DNA of 64,000 nt from Nocardia tenerifensis NBRC 101015 (GCF_000308715.1 NZ_BAGH01000010.1:1-64000); one strand, 5' to 3'. Counted from the stretch's first letter, positions 26,577 through 35,783 are shown. Numbers and translations are program-made. The notes: generated by a model not told the origin, from the letters alone.

Positions 26577-27008
26577 CTAACCCGTTCTGACGCAAGAGCT
26601 TCCGGTGTCCAGGCCGGTGCCTGTGACCTCGACGGTGACGTACTTCGTCGAGGTGCACTGGCCCGGCACGCTCTGGATGGCGGTGATGTTCTGCGATCCG
26701 ATGCGGGTGGGGGTCCAGGAGGTGGTGACGGTGTTGTTGCCGGGGTGGTGAACAGGCTCACCGGAAAGGCGTTCGCCGTTGCCGGGGATCACGCCGCCCG
26801 AGAGCCAGAAGAAGACGGTGCCGGGCGGGGTGGACGCGTCGTCGAGCGTGGCGGTCACGGTGTAGCGGCAGCCGGTCACGATGCCTTCGGAACCCGCGGC
26901 GACCTCGACGCCGAGCATCTCGGCGCCGGCCGGCGGGGCGACCAGGATGGGGACGGCCACGGCCGCGAACGCCGCGCACACCACGGCTCTGGAGTGGGAC
27001 CTGCTCAT
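26577..27008 (-). CDS. Secreted Ig-like domain hypothetical protein
   Basis: 143 residues with a signal peptide (AVVCAAFAAVAVPILVAPPAGAE). The mature part reads as a single beta-sandwich (YTVTATLDDASTPPGTVFFWLSG, TVTTSWTPTRIGSQNITA, YVTVEVTGTG) with cysteines in TGCRYT, PGQCTS and SSCVRTG. It starts 4 nt after the HxlR gene stop on the same strand, so the two are probably co-transcribed. Function unknown. Confidence 0.75.
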   Translation of the reverse strand: MSRSHSRAVVCAAFAAVAVPILVAPPAGAEMLGVEVAAGSEGIVTGCRYTVTATLDDASTPPGTVFFWLSGGVIPGNGERLSGEPVHHPGNNTVTTSWTPTRIGSQNITAIQSVPGQCTSTKYVTVEVTGTGLDTGSSCVRTG

Positions 27009-27012
27009 CGTG

Positions 27013-27396
27013 CTACCTCCCTGACTGGAATTTCACGATCGCCTCGCCATTGATGCTGACCCACTCCAGCAGCCCGCGCAATTGTTCCGCAACTTCCTGG
27101 CCCCTCGGCGTCAGCGCGTAGGTGACCTTGGGCGGGGTGCTCGGCTCCACGGTTCGTTCGGTGAGGCCGTAATTGGTGAAGGTGCGCAGGTTCTGCGACA
27201 GCATCTTCTCGCTGATGCCGCCGATGTGGTCGCGCAGGACATGGAATCGCATGGGCCCCTCGCTCAAAGAGGCCAGAATCAGCACGCCCCAGCGACTGGT
27301 CAGCTTGTCGAGCACGGTGCGGCCGGGGCAATCGCCGTCGAATATTTCACGTCGCGCGGACACCAGTGCGCTATCGGCCTGGAAACCTACCTTCAC
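27013..27396 (-). CDS. HxlR family transcriptional regulator
   Basis: 127 residues. The winged helix is typical of HxlR (DKLTSRWGVLILASLSEGPMRFHVLRDHIGGISEKMLSQNLRTF). Cys23 in DGDCPGR sits in the N-terminal segment where HxlR-family redox or electrophile sensors carry their reactive Cys. It is divergent from an NmrA-like reductase gene, the probable target. Confidence 0.92.
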   Translation of the reverse strand: MKVGFQADSALVSARREIFDGDCPGRTVLDKLTSRWGVLILASLSEGPMRFHVLRDHIGGISEKMLSQNLRTFTNYGLTERTVEPSTPPKVTYALTPRGQEVAEQLRGLLEWVSINGEAIVKFQSGR

Positions 27397-27404
27397 GTCT
27401 AGAG

Positions 27405-27437
27405 CTTACTTTGAGGTAGGCCCTTACCAAAGGTTAG
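27405..27437. promoter_or_regulatory. Operator-like repeats between HxlR and the NmrA-like gene
   Basis: Two TTAC...GGTA/GGTTA units lie in tandem: TTACTTTGAGGTA and TTACCAAAGGTTA. GGTA at 27415-27418 also pairs with TACC at 27425-27428 across the centre. The site starts 9 nt upstream of the HxlR ATG and ends 21 nt before the reductase ATG, so it could control both. Confidence 0.55.
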
Positions 27438-27458
27438 CCGAGTTCGTATGGTGAGCTC

Positions 27459-28313
27459 ATGGCTAAGATAAACAAGGTCCTGGTGATCGGTGCGACGGGA
27501 CACGTTGGCGGACAAGTCGTTTCGCAACTCGCGACGACCGCTACGGCGGTGCGCGCGCTGGCTCGCACGCCGGCGTCGGCCTCGCTGGCGCCCGGGGTCG
27601 ACGTCGTGCCCGGCGATCTGACCGCGCCGGACACGTTGATTCCCGCACTCGACGGCGTCGACGCGGTCTACCTCACCTGGCCGATACTGCCTCCGGAGGC
27701 CGCGAGCCCGGTGGTCGAGATCATCGCCGAGCACGCGCGCCGCATCGTGTTGCTGTCCTCCGCCGCGGTCCGCGACGACCTAGCAGAGCAAAAAAATCCG
27801 ATCGGCCGTGCGCACGCGCTCATCGAGCAGCCGATCAAAGACTCCGGACTGGAGTGGACCTTCCTGCGCCCCTACGGTTTCGCGACCAACACGCTGGAGT
27901 GGGCGCCGCAGATCCGCAGTGGGAATGTCGTGCGCGGCGCGTACGGCGCGGCGTCGATGACGCTGCTGCACGAGGCCGACATCGCCGCGGTCGCGGTGCG
28001 CGCCCTCACCGGCGACGGCCACGTCGGGGCGCGCTACGAGCTGAGCGGCCCGGCGCCGCTGAGCAGGATCGAGCAGGTGGCCGCCATCGGCGCGGCGATC
28101 GGCCGTCCGCTGGCCTGGGAGGAGATCTCTCCGGAGGAGGCGAAGGCGCAGATGGGTTGGCTTGCACCGGAATTCGCCGACTTCGTGCTCGCCGGTCTCG
28201 CCGCGATGGTCGACACACCTGGTCGAGCGACGTCGACGGTTCACGAGGTCACCGGGGCGCCTGCCCGCGGCTTCGCGGAGTGGGCGGCCGATCACGCCGC
28301 CGACTTCGCCTGA
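27459..28313 (+). CDS. NmrA-like / SDR family NAD(P)H-binding oxidoreductase
   Basis: 284 residues. VLVIGATGHVGGQVVSQL is the atypical-SDR dinucleotide-binding motif. It lacks the classical YxxxK and resembles NAD(P)H-binding QOR2/NmrA-type proteins (VVLLSSAAV, WTFLRPYGFATNTLEW, YELSGPAPLSR). Likely a quinone reductase or redox-sensing protein, in keeping with an HxlR regulator beside it. Confidence 0.85.
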   Translation: MAKINKVLVIGATGHVGGQVVSQLATTATAVRALARTPASASLAPGVDVVPGDLTAPDTLIPALDGVDAVYLTWPILPPEAASPVVEIIAEHARRIVLLSSAAVRDDLAEQKNPIGRAHALIEQPIKDSGLEWTFLRPYGFATNTLEWAPQIRSGNVVRGAYGAASMTLLHEADIAAVAVRALTGDGHVGARYELSGPAPLSRIEQVAAIGAAIGRPLAWEEISPEEAKAQMGWLAPEFADFVLAGLAAMVDTPGRATSTVHEVTGAPARGFAEWAADHAADFA

Positions 28314-28325
28314 GGAGCGGCCGGA

Positions 28326-28616
28326 TCATTCGCCCTTCGGCTGCTCCGGCCGCAACACGACGGTGTGCCGGTCCAGGTCTACGCCGAAAGGCGGTGCGCC
28401 GTCGGAACTCTCGTCGCGCAGCATCGACACCGACTCACGGTGGTCGAGCTCCATCCGCTTGGTGCCGTAGAACAGCGCGGTGAACTCGTCGGTGAAGGTG
28501 CCCGACACCGGCGTTCGCCGCCGTCTGCGTCGCTTGCCCACCGCGAGCTCGTAGAGCGCTACCAGCATGAGCAGAACGACCCAGCCGGGAATCCACCACT
28601 GCAGCACCGACGCCAT
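28326..28616 (-). CDS. DUF6191-like small membrane protein
   Basis: 96 residues. One N-terminal membrane segment (WWIPGWVVLLMLVALYELAV) is followed by a strongly basic KRRRRRR stretch. The soluble part FTDEFTALFYGTKRMELDHRES and GVDLDRHTVVL matches the DUF6191 pattern in Nocardia and Streptomyces. Predicted type III/N-in membrane protein; function unknown. Confidence 0.75.
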   Translation of the reverse strand: MASVLQWWIPGWVVLLMLVALYELAVGKRRRRRRTPVSGTFTDEFTALFYGTKRMELDHRESVSMLRDESSDGAPPFGVDLDRHTVVLRPEQPKGE

Positions 28617-28849
28617 ACCGATCGAACGATTCGATCGGCGGCAGTGTTCCCGATCACCGGGCTCCCCAGGCCGCGTCCGACGCGCGAAAAACCCCGCCCG
28701 CCTGCGGTTATCGAGCCGGCGAGCAATAGTTCGAGCGGAACGGATATTCCGGGCGAACCGGGGTATACGCCGGTTAGCTAGATGCGGGAAGGACGTGATG
28801 CGCTATGCGACGTCGAACTGTCCGCTCGAGACCGATGAGCGAGAGAAAC

Positions 28850-29050
28850 ATGAGAATCGGAAGCATAATTGTCTTGGTCTGGTTGCTGATCGGCGTCGTC
28901 GCCGCGGCGCAGCGGGACTACTTCGACAGTGGCCCGGTGAACTGCGCCGGGTTCGGCACCATCGCCGTCACCGTGATCGCGGGCCCGCTCAACTACATGG
29001 GGGTGAACCCCAAGGTCGCGGATTGCGATGTGCCGCAACCGAGTCCGTAG
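28850..29050 (+). CDS. Small membrane protein, first of a tandem pair
   Basis: 66 residues from ATG 28850; ATG 28805 and 28835 are in-frame alternatives. One membrane helix (GSIIVLVWLLIGVVAAAQ) is followed by an extracellular-like tail with conserved NCAGFGTIAVTVIAGPLNYMGVNPKV and two cysteines. It shares this tail with the gene at 29323. The start is placed where the spacing to the GAG-rich ribosome site resembles the second copy. Confidence 0.7.
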   Translation: MRIGSIIVLVWLLIGVVAAAQRDYFDSGPVNCAGFGTIAVTVIAGPLNYMGVNPKVADCDVPQPSP

Positions 29051-29322
29051 AACAGTCCGCTGGCGATCGTGAATCGCCCACCGGCACTGCCCATTCGATG
29101 TCCTCGCGCTCAGCAATGGGCGCGAGGTTCATCCATATGCGGGCCGAACTAAAACACAATCGCTCACCCTTTCGTCGCACCGCTCGGTTAACCCAGTGAC
29201 GAACCCCGGAATTCGCCCGGCGCGCACCCCGGAGTCGCCCGACTCCCGCGTCCGCCCCGTCCGCGGATAAACCGTGGTCAGGCGGGTAGTACCTGGTGAC
29301 GAGCACGGGAAGGGAGCGAGAC

Positions 29323-29589
29323 ATGCGCGACTACGAGTTCCGCGACCGCGGGCCCCGCGGCCGAGTAGTGCGCCACACCGGTATCGGCACCCGGGTGTTC
29401 AGCACGCTGTTGCTCATCTGGCTGGCCATCGGCCTGCTCGCCGCGGGTCAGCGCCACTATTTCGTCAGCAGCCCGACCAACTGCGCGGGCTGGGGCACGA
29501 TCGCCGTCACGGCGGTCGCGGGCCCGCTCAACTACATGGGCGTGAACCCGAAGATCGACGACTGCACGCTGCCGCAGCCGAGCCAATAG
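29323..29589 (+). CDS. Small membrane protein, second of a tandem pair
   Basis: 88 residues. After a charged N-terminus (DYEFRDRGPRGRVVRH) come one membrane helix (TLLLIWLAIGLLAAGQ) and the same tail as the previous gene (NCAGWGTIAVTAVAGPLNYMGVNPKI, DDCTLPQPSQ). GGGAAGGGAGCGAG precedes the ATG. The shared tail with two fixed Cys suggests a conserved disulfide and a common ancestor. Function unknown. Confidence 0.8.
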   Translation: MRDYEFRDRGPRGRVVRHTGIGTRVFSTLLLIWLAIGLLAAGQRHYFVSSPTNCAGWGTIAVTAVAGPLNYMGVNPKIDDCTLPQPSQ

Positions 29590-29594
29590 CGAAA

Positions 29595-29622
29595 CGCCCC
29601 CACCCTGAGCAGGGCGGGGGCG
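29595..29622. terminator. Bidirectional hairpin between convergent genes
   Basis: CGCCCCCACCCT (29595-29606) pairs with AGGGCGGGGGCG (29611-29622) with one G-U pair and a GAGC loop. It lies between the small membrane protein gene and the end of the first MMPL gene. Confidence 0.85.
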
Positions 29623-29633
29623 AGTCTGAGTGT

Positions 29634-31934
29634 TCAGCCGACGTCGGCGGGCAATTTCGTGTCGCCGGGCGTCGGTTGCCCGCGCAGCGCGAACAGTTTC
29701 GCGCCTTCGACATCGATATCCGGGACGATCTTGTCCAGCCACTTGGGCATCCACCACGCCCACTTGCCCATCAGCGCGAGCAGCGACGGAATCAGCAGCA
29801 TGCGCACGAGGAACGCGTCGAACAGCACGCCGGCCGCCAGCGCGAAACCCATCATCTTCGCGGTGACATCGGTCTCCAGCAGGAAGGAACCGAACACCGA
29901 GATCATGATGATCGCGGCGGAGGTGACGACCCGGGCGCCGTGGTGATAACCGCTGATCATCGCCTCCTTCGGCGGCTTGCCGTGCACATACTCCTCGCGC
30001 ATCCGGGTCACCAGGAACACCTGGTAGTCCATGGCGAGACCGAAGACCAACCCGATCAACATGATCGGCAGGAAGCTCACGATCGCCCGCGGATCCTGGA
30101 TCAGCCCGAGCTTGCCCTCCTGGAAGATCAGCACCGTCGCACCGAAGGTGGCCGCCATGGAGAGCAGGAACCCGAGCGCGCCGGTGAGCGGCACCAGGAT
30201 CGAGCGGAACACCAGGATGAGCAGGATGAACGCGGCCCCGGCCACGATGGCCATGTACGGCACGATCTTGCTGAGCAGCACGTGGTCGATGTCGGCATAG
30301 ATGGCGGTGGTGCCGGTGATGCCGTATTTCATCCCGTACTGCGACTCCAGCCGGCCCTCCGCGTCGCGGGCGTCGCGCACCAGGTCCTTGGTGGACTGGT
30401 CGTTCGGCCCGGATTTCGGGACGCCGTTGATGAGCGCGCCGAGCCCGTCCTGACTCAGCCGCGGCTCGGTCACGTAGTCCATGTCCGGCGAGGCCGCGAG
30501 CTCGTCACGCAGCGAGTTCAACGCCGTGGCGCGTTTGTCCGCCGCGACGTTCGTGAGGTCGACGGCGACCTGGAGCACGCCGTTGCTGCCCTCGCCGAAC
30601 CCGGCCGTGCGCAGCTCGTAGGCCTTTCGCACGGTGGAGGTCTTGGGCATGCTGTCCTCGCCGGGCAGCCCGAGGTTCATCTTCGTCGCGGGCAGCGCGA
30701 GCAGGCCGAGCACGACGATGCTGAGGATCAGCGCGACGGCCGGCGCCTTGCCGATGGCCTTGGCGACGCGCATGCCGTTGGTGACCGAGCTGTCGTCCTC
30801 CGGGTCGTGCTGGGCGATGACCGGCAGCTTCGGCTTGAACAGGAACCGCCCGAACGCGCCGAGCAGCGCCGGCATCAGCGTGATCGCGGTGAGCACCGCG
30901 AACGCCGCCGCGACCGCCCCGCCGAGACCCATGAAGGTAAGGAATCGAACGCCGACGATGCTGAGCCCGACCAGCGCGATGATGACGGTGAGACCGGCGA
31001 ACACCACCGCCGAGCCCGCGGTCCCGAGCGCGGTCCCGGCCGCCTCGTCCGGCGAGTCCTGTACCGCCAGTTCGTGTTTGTAGCGTGAGACGATGAACAG
31101 CGCGTAGTCGATGGACAGCGCGATGCCGATCATCGACGCGAGGAACGTGGTGAAACTGGGGATGGACAGGAACGACGTGCCGAGGAAGATCAGCGAGGTG
31201 GCCGCGCTCAGCCCGACCACCGCGGTGATGATCGGTACGAACGCGGCGACGATCGCGCCGAACGCCACGATCATCACGATCAGCGCGACGGCCATGCCGA
31301 TCATCTCGGACTTGCCGCTCGGCGCCTGCTGCTCCATCGCGATGGTGCCGCTGAGCTCGACCGTCAAACCCGCGCGCCGGGCCTGGTCGGCCACGTCGTA
31401 GGCGGCCTTGCGGCTCTCGGCGGTCACATCGGTGAAGTTCTTGATGCCGAACGGCACGCTGAAGAACGCGACCGTGTCCCGGTCGGTCTTGTTGAGCACG
31501 TTCAACGGTGCGCCGCTGCACTTCGCCGCGTCCGGCTCGGCGACGAGACAGCCCATCTGCTCGGTGACGGTGACCGGATTCGCGATCGGCTTGCTGTGAT
31601 CGACGATGCCGAGCTGGTTCAGCTGCTCGATCAGCGCGTCGATGGCCTGCCGGTTGACCGGGTCGGTCAGCTTCTGACCGGCGGGTGCGCCGATCACGTA
31701 GGTGCCGGTCACGGCGTCGAACTTGAAGGCCTCCGACATGCCGGGGAAGTGCTGATCGAGGATGTGCGTCGCGCGCTCCGACGGCAGGTTCGGCATGCTG
31801 AAGTCGTCGCTCATCGGCTCCTTGAGCTGGGTGCCGAGCGCGCCGAGCACCAGGAAGGCGACGATCCAGATGGGCAGCACAATCCACTTGTGGCGGAAGG
31901 CGAACTTTCCCCACCGGTATAGATACACGGACAC
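29634..31934 (-). CDS. MMPL family RND transporter, copy 1
   Basis: 766 residues from GTG 31934, preceded by GAGGAGAACCCT. Twelve predicted membrane segments in two RND halves with two large extracellular loops. The proton-relay motifs SIDYALFIVSRY in the first half and LAMDYQVFLVTR in the second carry the Asp-Tyr pairs of MmpL proteins. The N-terminus VSVYLYRWGKFAFRHKW is nearly identical to the next gene. MMPLs export lipids or lipid-like compounds across the membrane; the cargo is unknown. Confidence 0.92.
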   Translation of the reverse strand: MSVYLYRWGKFAFRHKWIVLPIWIVAFLVLGALGTQLKEPMSDDFSMPNLPSERATHILDQHFPGMSEAFKFDAVTGTYVIGAPAGQKLTDPVNRQAIDALIEQLNQLGIVDHSKPIANPVTVTEQMGCLVAEPDAAKCSGAPLNVLNKTDRDTVAFFSVPFGIKNFTDVTAESRKAAYDVADQARRAGLTVELSGTIAMEQQAPSGKSEMIGMAVALIVMIVAFGAIVAAFVPIITAVVGLSAATSLIFLGTSFLSIPSFTTFLASMIGIALSIDYALFIVSRYKHELAVQDSPDEAAGTALGTAGSAVVFAGLTVIIALVGLSIVGVRFLTFMGLGGAVAAAFAVLTAITLMPALLGAFGRFLFKPKLPVIAQHDPEDDSSVTNGMRVAKAIGKAPAVALILSIVVLGLLALPATKMNLGLPGEDSMPKTSTVRKAYELRTAGFGEGSNGVLQVAVDLTNVAADKRATALNSLRDELAASPDMDYVTEPRLSQDGLGALINGVPKSGPNDQSTKDLVRDARDAEGRLESQYGMKYGITGTTAIYADIDHVLLSKIVPYMAIVAGAAFILLILVFRSILVPLTGALGFLLSMAATFGATVLIFQEGKLGLIQDPRAIVSFLPIMLIGLVFGLAMDYQVFLVTRMREEYVHGKPPKEAMISGYHHGARVVTSAAIIMISVFGSFLLETDVTAKMMGFALAAGVLFDAFLVRMLLIPSLLALMGKWAWWMPKWLDKIVPDIDVEGAKLFALRGQPTPGDTKLPADVG

Positions 31935-32090
31935 AGGGTTCTCCTCGCGGTGATCGAGTCGTGCCGGATCGAGCGACTGACGCACGCGGGCCGACTGCGC
32001 CCGCAGGGGAACTACCGAGCTGGGGTCGAGCTTTCCTCTGAGTCTGCTGCGGACGGCCGACAAGATCAAGAACCGAGCGCGGATACGACT

Positions 32091-32122
32091 CGGCCCCGCA
32101 CCGTTGCACGCGTGCGGGGCCG
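32091..32122 (-). terminator. Hairpin between the tandem MMPL genes
   Basis: CGGCCCCGCA (32091-32100) pairs with TGCGGGGCCG (32113-32122). It lies just after the stop of the second MMPL gene (minus strand) and before the start of the first, so the downstream copy may need its own promoter. Confidence 0.75.
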
Positions 32123-32142
32123 AGTGGGGTACTACCGCCGGA

Positions 32143-34437
32143 TCAGGCGACGCCGACCGGCACCTTGTCCGTCTGCGCCGAGCGATGCTGCAGCTCACGC
32201 AGCTTCGTGCCTTCGACGTCGATGTCGGGCACGATCCGATCCAGCCACTTGGGCATCCACCACGCCCACTTGCCCATCAGGACGAGCAGTGACGGGATCA
32301 ACACCATCCGGACGATGAACGCGTCGAACAGCACACCCGCGGCGAGCGCGAAGCCGAACGACTTCGCCGTCACGTCGGTCTCCAGCAGGAACGAGCCGAA
32401 CACCGTGATCATGATGATCGCGGCCGAGGTCACCACGCGGGCGCCGTGGTGGTAGCCGGCCACGACCGCGTCCCTCGGCGACTTGCCGTTGACGAACTCC
32501 TCGCGCATCCGGGTCACCAGGAACACCTGGTAGTCCATGGCGAGGCCGAACACCAAGCCGATCAACATGATCGGCAGGAAGCTGATCAGCGGATGCGGAT
32601 CCTCGATCAGCCCGAACTTGCCCTGCTGGAAGATCAGCACGGTCGCGCCGAACGTCGCGCCCATGGACAGCAGGAAGCCGAGCGCCGCGGTCAGCGGCAC
32701 CAGGATCGAGCGGAACACCAGGATCAGCAGCACGAACGCGGCGCCGGCGACGATGGCCAGGTACGGCACGATCTTGCCGAGCAGCACGTGGTCGACGTCG
32801 GCGTAGATCGCGGTGGTTCCGGTGATGCCGTACTCCATGCCGAACTCGGCCTGCAGCTGCCCCTCCGCGTCGCGGGCGTCGCTCACCAGGTCCTTGGTGG
32901 CCTGGTTGTTCGGTCCGGACTTGGGCACGCCGTCGAGCAGCACGCCCTGCTTGTCCTCGCTCCACTTGGGCTCGGTCACGTAGTCCATGCCCGGGTAGGC
33001 GGAGAGCTTGTCGCGCAACGCCTTCACCGCGTTCTCGCGGTTGTCCGCGGGCACCTTGGACAGGTCGGCCGCCACGTTCAGCACGCCGTTGCTGCCCTCA
33101 CCGAACCCCTCGGTGCGCAGCTCGTAGGCCTTGCGAATGGTGGAGGTCTTCGGCTGGCTGTCGTCGCCGGGCAGGCCGAGGTTGAGCCCGGCGGCGGGCG
33201 CGGCGAGCGCACCGAGCACCAGGACGCTGAGGCCGAGCGCGAGCCAGGGCGCCTTGCCGATCAGCCGGCCGAAGCGCATGCCGTTGGTGACCGAGTGGTC
33301 GTCCTCCGGGTCGTGCTGGGCGACGATCGGCAGCTTCGGCTTGAACAGGAACCGCCCGAACGCGCCGAGCAGCGCCGGCATCAGCGTGATCGCGGTCAGT
33401 ACCGCGAAGCCCGCGGCGATCGCGCCGCCGAGACCCATGAAGGTCATGAACTGCACGCCGACGATGCTCAGGCCGGCGAGGGCGATGATCACCGTCAGGC
33501 CGGCGAACACCACGGCGGACCCGGCCGTGCCGAGCGCGGTGCCGGCCGCCTCCTCCGGCGAATCCTGTTCCGCCAGTTCGTGTTTGTAGCGCGAGACGAT
33601 GAACAGCGCGTAGTCGATGGACAGCGCGATGCCGATCATCGACGCGAGGAACGTGGTGAAGCTCGGCACCTCGATCATCGAGGTACCCAGCATGATCAGC
33701 GAGGTGGCCGCGCCGAGCCCGACGATCGCGGTGACGATCGGCACGAAGGCGGCGATGATCGCGCCGAACGCCACGATCATCACGATCAGCGCGACGCCCA
33801 TGCCGATCATCTCGGACTTGCCGCTCGGCGCCTCCTGCTTCATGGCGATCGAGCCGCTCATCTCGACGGTGAGCCCGGCGTTGCGCGCGTCGGCGGCCAC
33901 CGCGTAGGCGGCGTCGCGGTTCGCGTCGGTGACGTCGGTGAACTTCTTGATGGTGAACGGCACGTTCATCACCGCGACCGAGTCGGGCACGGTCTTGCTG
34001 AGCACGTTCAGCGGCGCGCCGCTGCACTGCCCGGGATCGGGGTTGGCCAGGCAGCCCATCTTCTCGGCGGCCTCGATCGGGTTCATGATCGGCTTGCTGT
34101 GGTCGACGATGTCGAGCTCGCCGAGCTTGGCGATCAGCGCGTCGACGGCCGTCCGGTTGGCCGGGTCGGTGAGCTTCTGGCCCGCCGGCGCGCCGATCAC
34201 GTAGGTGCCGGTGACGGCGTCGAATTTGAAGGCGGCCGAGGCGCCCGGAAAGTGTTTGTCGAGAATGTCGTTGGCGCGCGCGGAAGGCAGGTCCGGCATG
34301 CTGAAGTCATTGGTCATCGGCTTGCTGAGCTGCGCGCCCAGGCCGCCGAGAATGAGGAAGAGGACGAGCCAGACGGGGAGGACTATCCACTTTCTTCGGA
34401 AAGCGAACTTTCCCCATCTATAGAGATATACGGACAC
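32143..34437 (-). CDS. MMPL family RND transporter, copy 2
   Basis: 764 residues from GTG 34437, preceded by AGGAGAACCT. Same layout as copy 1 and highly similar along the whole length (IGIALSIDYALFIVSRYKHEL, GLAMDYQVFLVTRMREEFV), so this is a tandem duplication. The extracellular loops differ most, as expected if cargo preference has shifted. It is divergent from a TetR gene, with a palindromic operator between them. Confidence 0.92.
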   Translation of the reverse strand: MSVYLYRWGKFAFRRKWIVLPVWLVLFLILGGLGAQLSKPMTNDFSMPDLPSARANDILDKHFPGASAAFKFDAVTGTYVIGAPAGQKLTDPANRTAVDALIAKLGELDIVDHSKPIMNPIEAAEKMGCLANPDPGQCSGAPLNVLSKTVPDSVAVMNVPFTIKKFTDVTDANRDAAYAVAADARNAGLTVEMSGSIAMKQEAPSGKSEMIGMGVALIVMIVAFGAIIAAFVPIVTAIVGLGAATSLIMLGTSMIEVPSFTTFLASMIGIALSIDYALFIVSRYKHELAEQDSPEEAAGTALGTAGSAVVFAGLTVIIALAGLSIVGVQFMTFMGLGGAIAAGFAVLTAITLMPALLGAFGRFLFKPKLPIVAQHDPEDDHSVTNGMRFGRLIGKAPWLALGLSVLVLGALAAPAAGLNLGLPGDDSQPKTSTIRKAYELRTEGFGEGSNGVLNVAADLSKVPADNRENAVKALRDKLSAYPGMDYVTEPKWSEDKQGVLLDGVPKSGPNNQATKDLVSDARDAEGQLQAEFGMEYGITGTTAIYADVDHVLLGKIVPYLAIVAGAAFVLLILVFRSILVPLTAALGFLLSMGATFGATVLIFQQGKFGLIEDPHPLISFLPIMLIGLVFGLAMDYQVFLVTRMREEFVNGKSPRDAVVAGYHHGARVVTSAAIIMITVFGSFLLETDVTAKSFGFALAAGVLFDAFIVRMVLIPSLLVLMGKWAWWMPKWLDRIVPDIDVEGTKLRELQHRSAQTDKVPVGVA

Positions 34438-34533
34438 GAAGGTTCTCCTAGCGATGCTGTGGTGCTGATTCGCCGCCGGTGACAGCACTCGCGGGGTGCC
34501 CTGCACGCCCCCGCCTCCACGTGACGCTTTCTG

Positions 34534-34549
34534 CCTACCGTGCGGTAGG
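34534..34549. promoter_or_regulatory. TetR-type operator palindrome
   Basis: CCTACCG-TG-CGGTAGG is a perfect 7+2+7 inverted repeat in the 197-bp space between the divergent MMPL and TetR genes, 96 nt upstream of the MMPL start. Size and position are typical of a TetR-family repressor site. Confidence 0.75.
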
Positions 34550-34634
34550 TAGACTATCCGGGTCTAAGCGGAGGTACAACCTCAATTTCGCGGGCACCGT
34601 TAGCTCGGCGCACGATTGGTGAGAGGATCGTCCG

Positions 34635-35228
34635 ATGGCCGCCCGATCAACCCCCGACAGCGTTGCCGCTGGTGGGGGCACGAAATCCGCGATCCGCGAG
34701 GCCGCGGTGAAGCTGTTCGGCGACAAGGGTTTCGAGCAGACGAGCCTGCGCGAGGTCGCGGATGCGGTGGGAATCACAAAGGCCTCGCTCTACTATCACT
34801 ACGCCTCGAAGCTCGATCTGCTGCACGCGATCATCGATCCGATCGTGGACAACCTGCGCTCGGTGGTGGTCGATCTCGACCGGACCCCGCGCGACTCGGC
34901 CGGCATTCGAGACGTGCTGCGCTCCTATCTGCGCGGCATGGTGCACCACCGCGCCGCCGGGGCACTGGTGCTGCGCGACACCGTGACGATCATCAACGCG
35001 GTGGCCGACCGGCACCCCGATCTCGTCGACGACGACCAGACCCTGCGCGAATGGCTGGCCGGCCCGAACGCCACCGACGAGGCCAGGCTCCGCGCGAGCG
35101 CCGCGCTCGCCATGCTCGGCGTCGCGTTGATGTCCAGGGAGTTTGCGCCCGGCGCCGACGACGCGCTGGTGGAGGCCACCCTGCTCGACGCGGCGACCTG
35201 CGTGCTCAACCCGCGTGACTGCGCGTAG
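34635..35228 (+). CDS. TetR family transcriptional regulator
   Basis: 197 residues. N-terminal DNA-binding domain: IREAAVKLFGDKGFEQTSLREVADAVGITKASLYYHYASKLDLL, the standard TetR helix-turn-helix. The C-terminal helical ligand domain is variable. It is placed to repress the divergent MMPL genes through the 34534-34549 palindrome and probably itself. The likely inducer is a lipid or acyl compound, by analogy with other MMPL regulators. Confidence 0.92.
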   Translation: MAARSTPDSVAAGGGTKSAIREAAVKLFGDKGFEQTSLREVADAVGITKASLYYHYASKLDLLHAIIDPIVDNLRSVVVDLDRTPRDSAGIRDVLRSYLRGMVHHRAAGALVLRDTVTIINAVADRHPDLVDDDQTLREWLAGPNATDEARLRASAALAMLGVALMSREFAPGADDALVEATLLDAATCVLNPRDCA

Positions 35229-35273
35229 ATTGCAGCTACTCGACGGACCAGACTGAAAACGCCAGGAGAAGCT

Positions 35274-35783
35274 GTGCACATCACCGCGAGGGTCGACTAC
35301 GCGGTGCGGACGTTGCTCGAGATCGCCCGCGCACCGCGGCTGAACCGAGGCGCGCTCGGCCCCGTCGTGCAGGTCGCGCCGGTGGTGAAGGCGGAGGCCA
35401 TCGCGACGGCGCAGCGAATTCCGCCCAAGGTGCTCGAGACGGTGCTCGGCGATCTGCGCCGGGCCGATCTGGTGATCAGCAGGCGCGGCCCCGACGGCGG
35501 CTACTGGCTGGCCCGGCCGGCCGCGGCGATCTCCGTCGCCGACGTGATCAGGGCGATCGAGGGCCCGCTCGCGTCGGTGCGCGGCGAGCGACCCGAGGAC
35601 GTGTCCTACGCCGGTGCGGCCGAATCGCTGCAGCGGGTGTGGATCGCCGTGCGCGTGAATATTCGTGCGGTACTGGAGAATGTGTCGATCGACGATGTCG
35701 CGAACAATCGGCTACCCGAGTTCGTCGACGCGCTCACCAATGATCCGGGTGCGTGGGCGCGGAGAGAGCCTCCGCTGAATTAA
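35274..35783 (+). CDS. Rrf2-type regulator without cysteines
   Basis: 169 residues from GTG 35274 after CAGGAGAAG. HITARVDYAVRTLLEIA, the helix-turn-helix region IPPKVLETVLGDLRRADLVISRRGPDGGYWLARP and the ISVADVIRAIEGP helix are Rrf2 features. There is no Cys in the whole protein, so it cannot bind the Fe-S cluster of IscR or NsrR and must sense something else or act constitutively. It lies 146 nt before the ABC exporter operon on the same strand. Confidence 0.85.
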   Translation: MHITARVDYAVRTLLEIARAPRLNRGALGPVVQVAPVVKAEAIATAQRIPPKVLETVLGDLRRADLVISRRGPDGGYWLARPAAAISVADVIRAIEGPLASVRGERPEDVSYAGAAESLQRVWIAVRVNIRAVLENVSIDDVANNRLPEFVDALTNDPGAWARREPPLN

